From Acidobacteriota bacterium (lineage in GTDB: Bacteria > Acidobacteriota > UBA6911): DNA of 5,229 nucleotides. The notes under the pieces were generated by a model. It saw only the letters and a list, made by a program, of their open reading frames with translations. It was not told where the DNA came from and made no database searches. The number at the start of each line of letters is the position of its first letter. Positions within the stretch are counted from its first letter, which is position 1. The DNA lies in NCBI GenBank assembly GCA_017860075.1, contig JAFNAH010000202.1, positions 1 to 5,229 on the forward strand, read 5' to 3'. Both the position numbers and the translations under genes were made by a program. This document shows, in pieces, positions 1-5,229 of this stretch.

Positions 1-507
1 GGCCAGCAGCGCATCCAGCGCTTCCCCGGCGTGGGCTATCCTGTCGCCGTCGCCGGGACGTCTGTTGTTGTCAATCGCACCCTGGTAGCGGATCACGGCG
101 CCGCGGTCGAGTATGAAGACACTCGGGGTGTGCGTCGCCCCAAGCCTTTCAGCGACCGCACCGTCGGGGTCCATGAGCACCGGGAACGAGAGGCCCAGGT
201 TGGCAGCGTTCCTGCTTACCTCGGCCGCAGTCTCGTTCGAGCTGGAATCGATCGCCAGGACAACCACGCCGCGGCCGCCGTACTTCTCCTGCAAAGACCG
301 GAGCCTGTCAGTGTAGGCAAGCGCTACGGGGCACTTGAACGACCAGAAGGCAAGCACCACGACTTTGCCCGAGTATCCGGAGAGCTCATGGCTGGTTCCG
401 TTCGCGTCCGTGAGCCGGAAGTCTCCGACCCGGTCCCCTACGTCCGCGCCAACGGCAGGCGCCGCCAGCAAAGCACACGATAACAGGATCGACACAACAG
501 TCTTCAT
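1..507 (-). CDS. Secreted thioredoxin/peroxiredoxin-like (redoxin domain) protein, 3' end missing
   Basis: The 169 codons visible have no stop, so the gene continues past the left edge. Residues 1-21 look like a Sec signal peptide: Lys at position 2, a hydrophobic core, and an AVGA-D cleavage site after residue 21. The mature part has the AhpC/TSA-thioredoxin layout: a strand ending in AFWSFKCPVA (Cys59), a VVVLAID strand near 80-87, and a cis-proline loop THTPS (Pro128) followed by VFILDR and a YQGAIDNN turn. This resembles the PRX-like redoxin family with a CPxxxAY motif. Only one active-site cysteine is present, with Ala62 where a CXXC protein would have the second. Inferred role: an extracytoplasmic thiol or peroxide reaction, partner unknown. 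The start was taken at ATG 505-507 (MKTVV). An in-frame ATG two codons upstream (511-513) is equally possible, since neither has a strong Shine-Dalgarno sequence. It lies 62 bp after the iron-sulfur oxidoreductase gene on the same strand, so co-transcription is plausible. Family call good, function uncertain. Confidence 0.85.
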   Translation of the reverse strand, partial: MKTVVSILLSCALLAAPAVGADVGDRVGDFRLTDANGTSHELSGYSGKVVVLAFWSFKCPVALAYTDRLRSLQEKYGGRGVVVLAIDSSSNETAAEVSRNAANLGLSFPVLMDPDGAVAERLGATHTPSVFILDRGAVIRYQGAIDNNRRPGDGDRIAHAGEALDALLA

Positions 508-569
508 ACTCATTCCGATGCACCGGTCACGGCGAAGTTGCAGAATTCGAACTCTTTGGCGTCCGCATT

Positions 570-2558
570 TCAGACCAGGTCGGCAAGGACCTCCGCGACG
601 TCCCGCACGTGCACCGTCGTATCCGCGTCCTTCGCCTTGACGCCGTCGGTGAGCATCGTCAGGCAGAAGGGGCAGGCGGTCGCGATCGTCTCCGGTCCGC
701 ACGCAAGCGCCTCCTCGGTCCTGTCGATGTTCACCCTCTTCCCCACAGTCTCCTCGAGGAACATCCTCCCGCCTCCTGCGCCGCAGCAGAAGCCGCGGTC
801 CCTGGTCCGGCGCATCTCGGTGACGGCCGCGCCCGATGCCTTCAGCAGGTCGCGGGGCGCGTCGTAGATGCCGTTGTAGCGGCCGAGGTAACAGGAGTCG
901 TGGAACACGGTCCTGCCGCCGCCGTCGGTGCGCACCTTCAGCCTGCCGCTCTGCACCAGGTTGCGGAGAAACTCGGTATGGTGCAGCACCTCGTAGGTCC
1001 CGCCGAAATCCGGATACTCGTTCTTGAGCGTGTTGTAGCAATGCGGGCAGGTCGCGACGATCCTGCGGAACTTGTAGCGGTTGAGCGTCTCGACGTTTTC
1101 GGTGATCAGCATCTGCGCGAGGTACTCGTTGCCGGCGCGGCGGGCGGGATCGCCGTTGCACTTCTCCTCGTTCCCGAGGATCGCGAACCTGACACGCGCG
1201 GCGTCCATCAGCTTGACCATGGCACGCGAGACCTTGACGTACCTCTGGTCGAAAGCTCCGGCGCATCCGACCCAGTAAAGGACGTCGACCTCGCCTTCCT
1301 GCTCCGCCATCGTCTTCACTCCCAGGCCCTCCGCCCAGTCGGCGCGCGAGTCGGGGCTGAAGGCCCATGGATTGAAGCTCGTCTCCAGGTTCTTGAAGGT
1401 GTTGGTCAGCTCCGGAGGAAAGCGCGATTCGGTCAGAACCAGGAACCGCCGCATGTCGACAATTGCAGGGACATGCTCGATCGTGACCGGGCATTCCTCC
1501 ATGCACGCGCGGCAGGTCGTGCAGGCCCAGAGCTCGGCGTCGGTCACGAAGTTGTCCAGCAGCCGGTGCCCGACGAGTTCCTCGTCTTTTTCGGCGTCGC
1601 CTCTCAGAACTACCGGCGTCAGTTCCGCCGCCCGCTCGCGGATGTTCATGATGATCTTGCGGGGGCTCAGGACCTTCCCGGTCGCATTCGCCGGACAGGC
1701 TGCCGTGCAGCGACCGCAATCCGTGCAGGTGTAGCCGTCGAGCAACTGCTTCCAGGTGAGATCGCGAACATCCTCGGCGCCGAACTTCTCGGCATTCTCA
1801 TCCTCGAGGTTGAGCCTGGGCAGTTCGCCGCGCGGCCGGAGCGAGGAGAAATACACGTTCGGCAGCGAGGTCAGCACGTGGAGGTGTTTGGAATACGGCA
1901 GGTAGTTGAGGAACGCAAGGACGACCAGGATGTGGATCCACCAGAAGAACTCAAACCAGGCGGCTGTTCCCGCCGATCCCTGGAAGAAGCCGGCGAACTG
2001 GATCGACACGAACCGCGCCGGCTGCAATTCCGCCCCCGAAACCATGCGCGTCGCGTTCGTGCCGAACATCGATACGACGATAACGAGAATGAGGGAGAGT
2101 ATCAGCGTCGCGTCGCCGCGAACGTGCCCGGTGATTTCAGGGCCGAAATAGCGCTTGGGGGGAACGATGTACCAGCGGATCAAAGCAGCCAGGCACGCGA
2201 CGATCACCAGGATCCCGATTGCCTCCTGGAGCGCGGCGAGCGGAGGATACAGCGGTCCCAGCGCCGCCAGCGTGAACCCGGGGAAAAGCCCTTCGATGAT
2301 CGCCTCCAGGACGGCCGAAAGCAGTACGACGAAGCCCCAGAAGATAAAGAAGTGCATGAGCCCGGCCAACGGTTCGCGGAGGAGCTTCGACTGGCCGAAC
2401 GCGATCACCAGGACGTTCTTCAGGCGCGCCGGGATGTTGTCAAAGCGATTCTCCTTCCTGCCGATCTGCAGCCCGCGAATGAGCCTGCGCACGCTGAAAG
2501 CGAAATAGCCCAGCGCAGCCAGCAGCACCAGGGCAAACAGAATCTGTCGGACCGTCAT
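570..2558 (-). CDS. Membrane-bound Fe-S oxidoreductase with NarI-like heme domain and two CCG domains (EtfAB:quinone oxidoreductase/FadF-like)
   Basis: The product is 662 residues and looks full length. The N-terminal part has about five membrane segments (roughly 4-21, 65-90, 108-128, 150-166, 203-220), like the gamma subunit of nitrate reductase. His69, His209, His225 and His227 are candidate heme b ligands. A dicluster ferredoxin domain follows, with Cys278/281/284/288 and Cys346/349/352/356, each set ending in CP. Two cysteine-rich (CCG, HdrB-type) domains come next. The first has Cys432, Cys467, Cys504 and Cys507, with KCNG where a canonical domain has CCG. The second has Cys556, Cys591-Cys592, Cys629 and Cys632. 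This order matches the family that includes Bacillus FadF and the EMO proteins proposed to pass electrons from electron-transfer flavoprotein to menaquinone during acyl-CoA oxidation. That partner is inferred, because no etfAB genes are visible here. The start is fixed by GGGAGG at 2564-2569, 5 nt before the ATG. The gene follows the dehydrogenase by 124 bp holding a repeat. Architecture is certain; the exact electron donor is not. Confidence 0.93.
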   Translation of the reverse strand: MTVRQILFALVLLAALGYFAFSVRRLIRGLQIGRKENRFDNIPARLKNVLVIAFGQSKLLREPLAGLMHFFIFWGFVVLLSAVLEAIIEGLFPGFTLAALGPLYPPLAALQEAIGILVIVACLAALIRWYIVPPKRYFGPEITGHVRGDATLILSLILVIVVSMFGTNATRMVSGAELQPARFVSIQFAGFFQGSAGTAAWFEFFWWIHILVVLAFLNYLPYSKHLHVLTSLPNVYFSSLRPRGELPRLNLEDENAEKFGAEDVRDLTWKQLLDGYTCTDCGRCTAACPANATGKVLSPRKIIMNIRERAAELTPVVLRGDAEKDEELVGHRLLDNFVTDAELWACTTCRACMEECPVTIEHVPAIVDMRRFLVLTESRFPPELTNTFKNLETSFNPWAFSPDSRADWAEGLGVKTMAEQEGEVDVLYWVGCAGAFDQRYVKVSRAMVKLMDAARVRFAILGNEEKCNGDPARRAGNEYLAQMLITENVETLNRYKFRRIVATCPHCYNTLKNEYPDFGGTYEVLHHTEFLRNLVQSGRLKVRTDGGGRTVFHDSCYLGRYNGIYDAPRDLLKASGAAVTEMRRTRDRGFCCGAGGGRMFLEETVGKRVNIDRTEEALACGPETIATACPFCLTMLTDGVKAKDADTTVHVRDVAEVLADLV

Positions 2559-2591
2559 TCAATCCTCCCGGGAAATCCGCCAAAATTCGAC

Positions 2592-2678
2592 ACCGCAGAG
2601 ACGCCAAGGTCGCAGAGCAACACCGGCAATTAATTGTTTTCTCTTTATTTATCTCTGCGTTCTTTGCGCCTCTGCGGT
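2592..2678. repeat. 87-bp inverted-repeat element, copy 1 (CGCAGAG family)
   Basis: The left arm (2592-2617) starts ACCGCAGAG and ends CGCAGAG. The right arm (2653-2678) is its inverse, ending CTCTGCGGT. The arms pair at 22 of 26 positions around a 35-nt AT-rich spacer that holds the palindrome CAATTAATTG (2627-2636). It begins 4 nt beyond the stop codon of the dehydrogenase gene and lies between that gene and the downstream iron-sulfur oxidoreductase gene. In RNA from either strand it would form a long stem-loop. No T-run of useful length follows the stem, so a factor-independent terminator is not well supported. Similar CGCAGAG repeats are, from memory, scattered in many bacterial genomes. 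It carries no gene. Confidence 0.88.
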
Positions 2679-2682
2679 AAGT

Positions 2683-3714
2683 CTATCCAACCTCAAGGAC
2701 GACCTTGCCGAAGTGCTGCCGGTCTTCCAGGATCTGCTGGCCGCGACCGGCTTCCTCGAGAGGCAGCACCTGCGAAACAACCGGCCTCAGGTACCCGGCG
2801 CGCACCAGCCTCAGGACTTCCAGCAGTTCGTGTTTCGCGCCCATGTACGACCCGTAAACGGAGAGCTGCCTCGCGAACAGCAACCGGAGGTCGATGTTCG
2901 CTTCGTGCCCGGTGGTCGCGCCGCAAGTCACAAGCCGGCCGTGATAGGCGAGTGAATTCACGCTGTCCTGCCATGTTGCCGCGCCGACATGCTCTACGAC
3001 GATATCGACGCCGCGGTGGTGCGTAATTCTCCTGACCTCCTCGTGAATGCTCTGCTGCGAGTGGTCGATGACATGATCCGCCCCCAGCTCGCGGGCCTTC
3101 TGCAGCTTGGTCTCGGAGCCTGCAGTCGTGATCACGCGCGCGCGGAAATACTTGGCAATCTGTATGGCGGCGCTCCCGACACCGCTGCCCGCGCCGAGCA
3201 CGAGCACGTCCTCCCCCTGTTTTATGCGGCAGCGGTCCACCAGCATGTGCCAGGCAGTCAGGAAAACCAGGGGTACAGCGGCCGCCTCGGTGAAGCTGAG
3301 ATTGGACGGGCAGGGAAGGGCGTTCACGGCCGGAACCTTCACATACTCCGCATAGCCTCCATCCGTGACGAAGCCCAGCACCGAGTAGCGCCGGCAGAGA
3401 TTGTCTCGGCCCTGGAGGCAGTCCCTGCAGTGCATGCAGCTCAGGCCGGGGCTGATCAGCGTCCTGTCACCGGCCTTGAGGTCGCTCACGCCCTCCCCGG
3501 CGCTTTCGATCACGCCGGCCACGTCGGCTCCCGAGATGTGGGGGAGGTGGAGGTGGACACGGGGCAGGCCGCGCCGCTCCCAGATGTCGAGGAAATTGAT
3601 GGCGCACGCCTTCACGCGAACCAGGATCTCCCCCGGGCCAGCGACCGGCTCGGGCACGTCCTCATGGCGAAGCACCTCGATCCCGCCATGTTGGTGGAAG
3701 CGGACCGCTTTCAT
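2683..3714 (-). CDS. Zinc-binding medium-chain dehydrogenase/reductase (alcohol dehydrogenase/quinone oxidoreductase-like)
   Basis: The 343-residue product has the full MDR layout: a GroES-like N-terminal domain (about 25-130) and a Rossmann nucleotide-binding domain (about 165-300) with LGAGSGVGSAAIQIAK at 173-188. The structural zinc lobe is intact (Cys93, Cys96, Cys99, Cys107). The catalytic zinc site appears absent: the usual GHE is GAD at 62-64, and Pro148 stands where a zinc-ligand Cys is expected. That pattern is common in a subfamily annotated only as zinc-binding dehydrogenase, with AINFLDIWERRGLP near 38-51. It is expected to be a cytoplasmic NAD(P)H-dependent oxidoreductase; the substrate cannot be read from the sequence. 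The start at ATG 3712-3714 was chosen because a strong Shine-Dalgarno sequence sits 6 nt upstream and homology begins there at MKAV. The open frame extends 43 codons further upstream, but those read through the promoter and a repeat arm. Inverted-repeat elements sit on both sides of the gene. Confidence 0.92.
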   Translation of the reverse strand: MKAVRFHQHGGIEVLRHEDVPEPVAGPGEILVRVKACAINFLDIWERRGLPRVHLHLPHISGADVAGVIESAGEGVSDLKAGDRTLISPGLSCMHCRDCLQGRDNLCRRYSVLGFVTDGGYAEYVKVPAVNALPCPSNLSFTEAAAVPLVFLTAWHMLVDRCRIKQGEDVLVLGAGSGVGSAAIQIAKYFRARVITTAGSETKLQKARELGADHVIDHSQQSIHEEVRRITHHRGVDIVVEHVGAATWQDSVNSLAYHGRLVTCGATTGHEANIDLRLLFARQLSVYGSYMGAKHELLEVLRLVRAGYLRPVVSQVLPLEEAGRGQQILEDRQHFGKVVLEVG

Positions 3715-3720
3715 CGTTTT

Positions 3721-3730
3721 CTCCTCCCCC
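3721..3730 (-). promoter_or_regulatory. Strong Shine-Dalgarno sequence that sets the dehydrogenase start
   Basis: On the minus strand this reads GGGGGAGGAG, followed by 6 nt (AAAACG) and the ATG at 3714. It decides between the MKAV start and the longer open frame that begins at 3843. Confidence 0.85.
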
Positions 3731-3732
3731 GC

Positions 3733-3762
3733 AATATCTTCACAAGGATAGCCCGCTGTCAA
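3733..3762 (-). promoter_or_regulatory. Candidate sigma-70 promoter for the dehydrogenase gene
   Basis: On the minus strand a perfect -35 box TTGACA (3757-3762) is followed after 18 nt by GATATT (3733-3738), a 4 of 6 match to TATAAT. The predicted transcript would start near 3726 and leave a leader of about 12 nt, which still holds GAGGAG from the ribosome site. That leader is unusually short, so the -10 box could be misplaced. Inferred from motif and spacing only. Confidence 0.45.
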
Positions 3763-3809
3763 GCCCATCCGTGCGGCGCGTCTCCGAAGTTGTGAAATAG
3801 TCTGGAAGC

Positions 3810-3896
3810 ACCGCAGAGACGCAGAGTCCGCAGAGATGAACAATGGATTCTAAATCATACAGAAATCACTCTCTGCGGTCTTTGCGCCTCTGCGGT
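3810..3896. repeat. 87-bp inverted-repeat element, copy 2 (CGCAGAG family)
   Basis: The left arm 3810-3835 reads as three CGCAGAG-type units (ACCGCAGAG, ACGCAGAG, TCCGCAGAG). The right arm 3871-3896 is its inverse and pairs at 23 of 26 positions. The spacer is 35 nt, exactly as in copy 1, but of unrelated sequence. The right arm plus the following AAGT matches copy 1 at 29 of 30 positions. The copy lies between two divergent promoters and in the same plus-strand orientation as copy 1. No coding content and no clear target-site duplication were seen. Confidence 0.88.
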
Positions 3897-3950
3897 AAGT
3901 TCTTCACAGCTTCTCCGACGCGCGGCACGGGATCAAGCCGCGGATCTGGT

Positions 3951-3979
3951 TTGACGAGGGGGCTTTGTTTAGGTACCCT
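3951..3979 (+). promoter_or_regulatory. Candidate sigma-70 promoter for the nuo operon
   Basis: TTGACG at 3951-3956 (5 of 6 to the -35 consensus) is followed after exactly 17 nt by TACCCT at 3974-3979 (3 of 6 to the -10 consensus). Transcription would begin near 3986 and give a leader of about 72 nt before nuoA. The -10 box is weak, so this is motif-level evidence only. Confidence 0.42.
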
Positions 3980-4057
3980 ATGCGGTTGCATCTACGCCAG
4001 GATTGGGCCTCGGTCGTCTCCGCTGTTCTGAGCCCGCGCCTGCCGGGGGAAAAACCG

Positions 4058-4450
4058 ATGTTAGCGCAGTTCTCCAACGTCCTGATCTTCATGTTGATGG
4101 GGCTGCTTTTTCTGGTCTTCGCCCTTGTGCTGTGGCGGCTTTTGAGGCCGGCCGGGACCTATTCCGACGTGAAGTACGAGACGTACGAGTGCGGAGAGGA
4201 AGCCCAGGGCTCGGCCTGGATTCAGTTCAACATCCGCTTCTATGTCGTGGCGCTCATCTTCATCATTTTCGATGTCGAAATCATCTTCCTCCTGCCGTGG
4301 GCGGTCGTTTTCAAGAACCTCGGCCTTTTTGCCTTCGTCGAAGGGTTGATATTCATCGCCATCCTCGTCGTCGGACTGGCCTATGTCTGGCGCAAGGGAG
4401 ACCTGGCGTGGGTCAAGCCGGAAGACTACCGGGCGGCCGGCGAAAAGTAG
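4058..4450 (+). CDS. nuoA: NADH-quinone oxidoreductase subunit A (complex I, ND3-like)
   Basis: The 130-residue product has the usual length and shape of NuoA/ND3: three membrane helices (about 8-28, 60-83, 92-112), with the long conserved loop between helices 1 and 2 carrying YECGEE (Tyr43, Glu44, Cys45, Gly46) and the [10 protein letters not shown] stretch. Helix 2 holds the acidic pair Asp72 and Glu74 in [11 protein letters not shown], a family hallmark. NuoA sits in the membrane arm next to the quinone site; its conserved loop helps couple quinone reduction to proton pumping. The start ATG 4058-4060 was chosen because GGGGGA lies about 7 nt upstream and the family begins at this point. 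An open frame to a TTG at 3965 adds 31 unrelated residues. It is the first gene of the operon; nuoB follows after 26 nt. Very sure. Confidence 0.96.
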   Translation: MLAQFSNVLIFMLMGLLFLVFALVLWRLLRPAGTYSDVKYETYECGEEAQGSAWIQFNIRFYVVALIFIIFDVEIIFLLPWAVVFKNLGLFAFVEGLIFIAILVVGLAYVWRKGDLAWVKPEDYRAAGEK

Positions 4451-4476
4451 GGCAGGAGCGGGGAAGGTTCGGGACT

Positions 4477-4945
4477 ATGGGTGTTCTGGAAGGGAAGTTC
4501 GAGGACAACGTGATGGTCACGTCCCTGGACTGGCTCATCAACTGGGCGCGGTCGCCTCGCCTGTTGCGCTATCGAGATGATGGCCACGGGTGCCTCGCGG
4601 TTCGACATGGACCGCCTCGGGGTCGGCGTCTACCGCGCCACTCCGCGCCAGGCCGACGTCATGGTCGTGGCCGGCACGGTCACGCTCAAGATGGCAGTCC
4701 GGATCAAGCGCCTCTATCAGCAGATGGCCGAGCCGAGATACGTCGTCTCGATGGGAAGCTGCTCGAACAACGGCGGGCCGTACTGGCAGCACGGGTATCA
4801 CGTGCTCAAGGGCGTCGACGAGATCGTGCCCGTCGACGTGTATGTGCCCGGCTGCCCGCCGAGGCCTGAAGCCCTGCTGGAGGGAATCATCCAGCTGCAG
4901 GAAAAGATCCGGCGCCAGACCATCGCAAAGAAGAGTGAGGAATGA
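4477..4945 (+). pseudogene. nuoB: NADH-quinone oxidoreductase subunit B (complex I, cluster N2), frame broken by an internal deletion
   Basis: NuoB normally carries cluster N2, the last iron-sulfur centre before quinone. The frame starting at ATG 4477-4479, with AAGG 9 nt upstream, gives a typical N-terminus: MGVLEGKFEDNV, then [12 protein letters not shown], ending at 4554. From 4556 a different frame continues with [17 protein letters not shown] and runs to TGA at 4943-4945. All four N2 ligands are readable: the adjacent Cys pair (4562-4567), Cys in MGSCSNNGG and Cys in [10 protein letters not shown]. The family has about nine residues of the type SLWPMTFG between the two parts. These are missing, so the data fit a deletion of about 26 nt, which also explains the frame change. 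As written, ribosomes would leave the NuoB frame at 4555 and stop near 4869. The intact flanking nuoA and nuoC suggest either an assembly or sequencing error or a very recent mutation. Identity certain; whether the break is real is unknown. Confidence 0.9.
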
Positions 4946-4950
4946 CGCGC

Positions 4951-5229
4951 ATGAACGCGACCGAAATCTCAGCCCTGCTCAAGGAACAGTTCGGCGACGC
5001 CATCCTCGAATCGAAGCCGGAAGTCATCAGCCCGTGGAGCGTGGTGGATCCCTCGAAGATCCTCGAGATCTGCCGGTTCATGCACGACGACGAGCGCCTG
5101 AAAATGGACCACCTGGAGCTCCTCGCCGGTGTCGACTTCAAGGACCGGATTGAAGTCGTGTACGTCCTGAATTCGCTGACGCACAACCACCGGCACACGC
5201 TGAAGTGCCGGCTCCCTCGCGAGAATCCG
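4951..5229 (+). CDS. nuoC: NADH-quinone oxidoreductase subunit C (complex I, 30-kDa subunit), 3' end missing
   Basis: Ninety-three codons are visible before the window ends. The segment VVDPSKILEICRFMHDDERL at 31-50, then MDHLELLAGVDFKDRIEVVYVL (about 52-73), the paired-histidine stretch THNHRH (77-82) and LKCRLPRENP at the end match the N-terminal half of the NuoC/30-kDa family. The family's ERE-type signature lies beyond the edge. NuoC is a peripheral-arm subunit that supports the quinone module with NuoB and NuoD, so order and identity agree with a standard nuoABC operon. The start was set at ATG 4951-4953, with GAGG 10 nt upstream. An in-frame ATG at 4942-4944 would overlap the nuoB stop as ATGA and is a real alternative that adds three residues (MTR). 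Confidence 0.92.
   Translation, partial: MNATEISALLKEQFGDAILESKPEVISPWSVVDPSKILEICRFMHDDERLKMDHLELLAGVDFKDRIEVVYVLNSLTHNHRHTLKCRLPRENP

Larger units (their letters stand above)
3715..4057. other. 343-bp divergent intergenic region between the dehydrogenase and nuoA
   Basis: This stretch has no credible gene. From left to right it holds the dehydrogenase ribosome site and candidate promoter (3721-3762), a short unassigned stretch, the second inverted-repeat element (3810-3896), about 54 bp with no clear motif, a candidate plus-strand promoter (3951-3979), and a leader of about 70 nt ending in the nuoA ribosome site GGGGGA near 4045-4050. The repeat separates the two promoters. Confidence 0.7.

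Noticed and set aside
472..507. Lipobox at Cys11 (LLSC) in the redoxin signal peptide
   Set aside because: The hydrophobic stretch before Cys11 is too short for a lipoprotein signal, and Leu is atypical at the -2 position; a normal cleavage site AVGA-D follows.
609..2633. Long plus-strand open frame of 674 codons
   Set aside because: It lies antisense to the iron-sulfur oxidoreductase, whose motifs are unmistakable. The translation is rich in Arg, Glu and Gln without domain features, as expected for a shadow frame in GC-rich DNA.
2592..2678. Repeat copy 1 as a factor-independent terminator
   Set aside because: The stem has a 35-nt loop and is not followed by a clear T-run on the minus strand (only ATTTT some nt later) or on the plus strand.
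3715..3843. 43-codon N-terminal extension of the dehydrogenase (start at 3843)
   Set aside because: It reads through the candidate promoter and a repeat arm, has no homology-like content, and a strong ribosome site fixes the start at 3714.
3810..3896. CGCAGAG repeats as a CRISPR array
   Set aside because: The units are 7-9 nt, without unique spacers of regular size between repeats of 24 nt or longer, and they are arranged as an inverted pair.
3965..4057. TTG start giving a longer NuoA
   Set aside because: The extra 31 residues do not look like NuoA and would cover the candidate -10 box; ATG 4058 has a good ribosome site.
4003..4869. Open frame joining the nuoA region to the N-terminus of nuoB
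   Set aside because: Only 4477-4554 in this frame is NuoB-like; the rest is a shadow of nuoA and an out-of-frame reading of nuoB.
4577..4945. Short intact NuoB starting at ATG 4577
   Set aside because: It would start after the Cys-Cys pair that binds cluster N2 and has no ribosome site; the natural start with one is at 4477.

Overview
The window comes from a GC-rich bacterial chromosome with compact, protein-coding redox and respiratory genes. The NuoB and NuoC fragments, the zinc-type MDR dehydrogenase and the dispersed CGCAGAG-type repeats would suit an Acidobacteriota-like or deltaproteobacterial-like lineage, probably seen as an environmental or metagenomic contig. That taxonomic guess comes from remembered family resemblance only and is weak. 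No sign of a phage, transposase, CRISPR array, tRNA or rRNA was seen.

Layout. Positions 1-3714 carry three genes on the minus strand. In transcription order they are a zinc-binding medium-chain dehydrogenase (2683-3714), a 662-residue membrane-anchored iron-sulfur oxidoreductase with a NarI-like heme domain, two 4Fe-4S clusters and two CCG domains (570-2558), and a secreted thioredoxin/peroxiredoxin-like protein that runs off the left edge (1-507). Positions 4058-5229 carry the start of a respiratory complex I operon on the plus strand: nuoA, nuoB and the 5' part of nuoC. The two blocks diverge from a 343-bp intergenic region (3715-4057) that holds a candidate promoter for each side.

Two features stand out. 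First, the dehydrogenase is bracketed by two copies of an 87-bp inverted-repeat element (2592-2678 and 3810-3896). Each has 26-nt arms built from CGCAGAG units around a 35-nt spacer; the spacer length is the same in both copies but the spacer sequence is not. Second, nuoB is broken. It starts normally, then jumps reading frame near 4555 and lacks about nine residues of the conserved segment just before the Cys-Cys pair of cluster N2. This fits a deletion of about 26 nt, either real or an assembly error.

Functionally, complex I feeds NADH electrons to quinone. The iron-sulfur oxidoreductase resembles proteins thought to link electron-transfer flavoprotein (acyl-CoA oxidation) to the quinone pool. 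The dehydrogenase handles NAD(P)-linked oxidation or reduction of an unknown substrate. The region therefore looks like ordinary energy metabolism decorated by a small repeat family. I do not see convincing evidence of a new multi-gene system.
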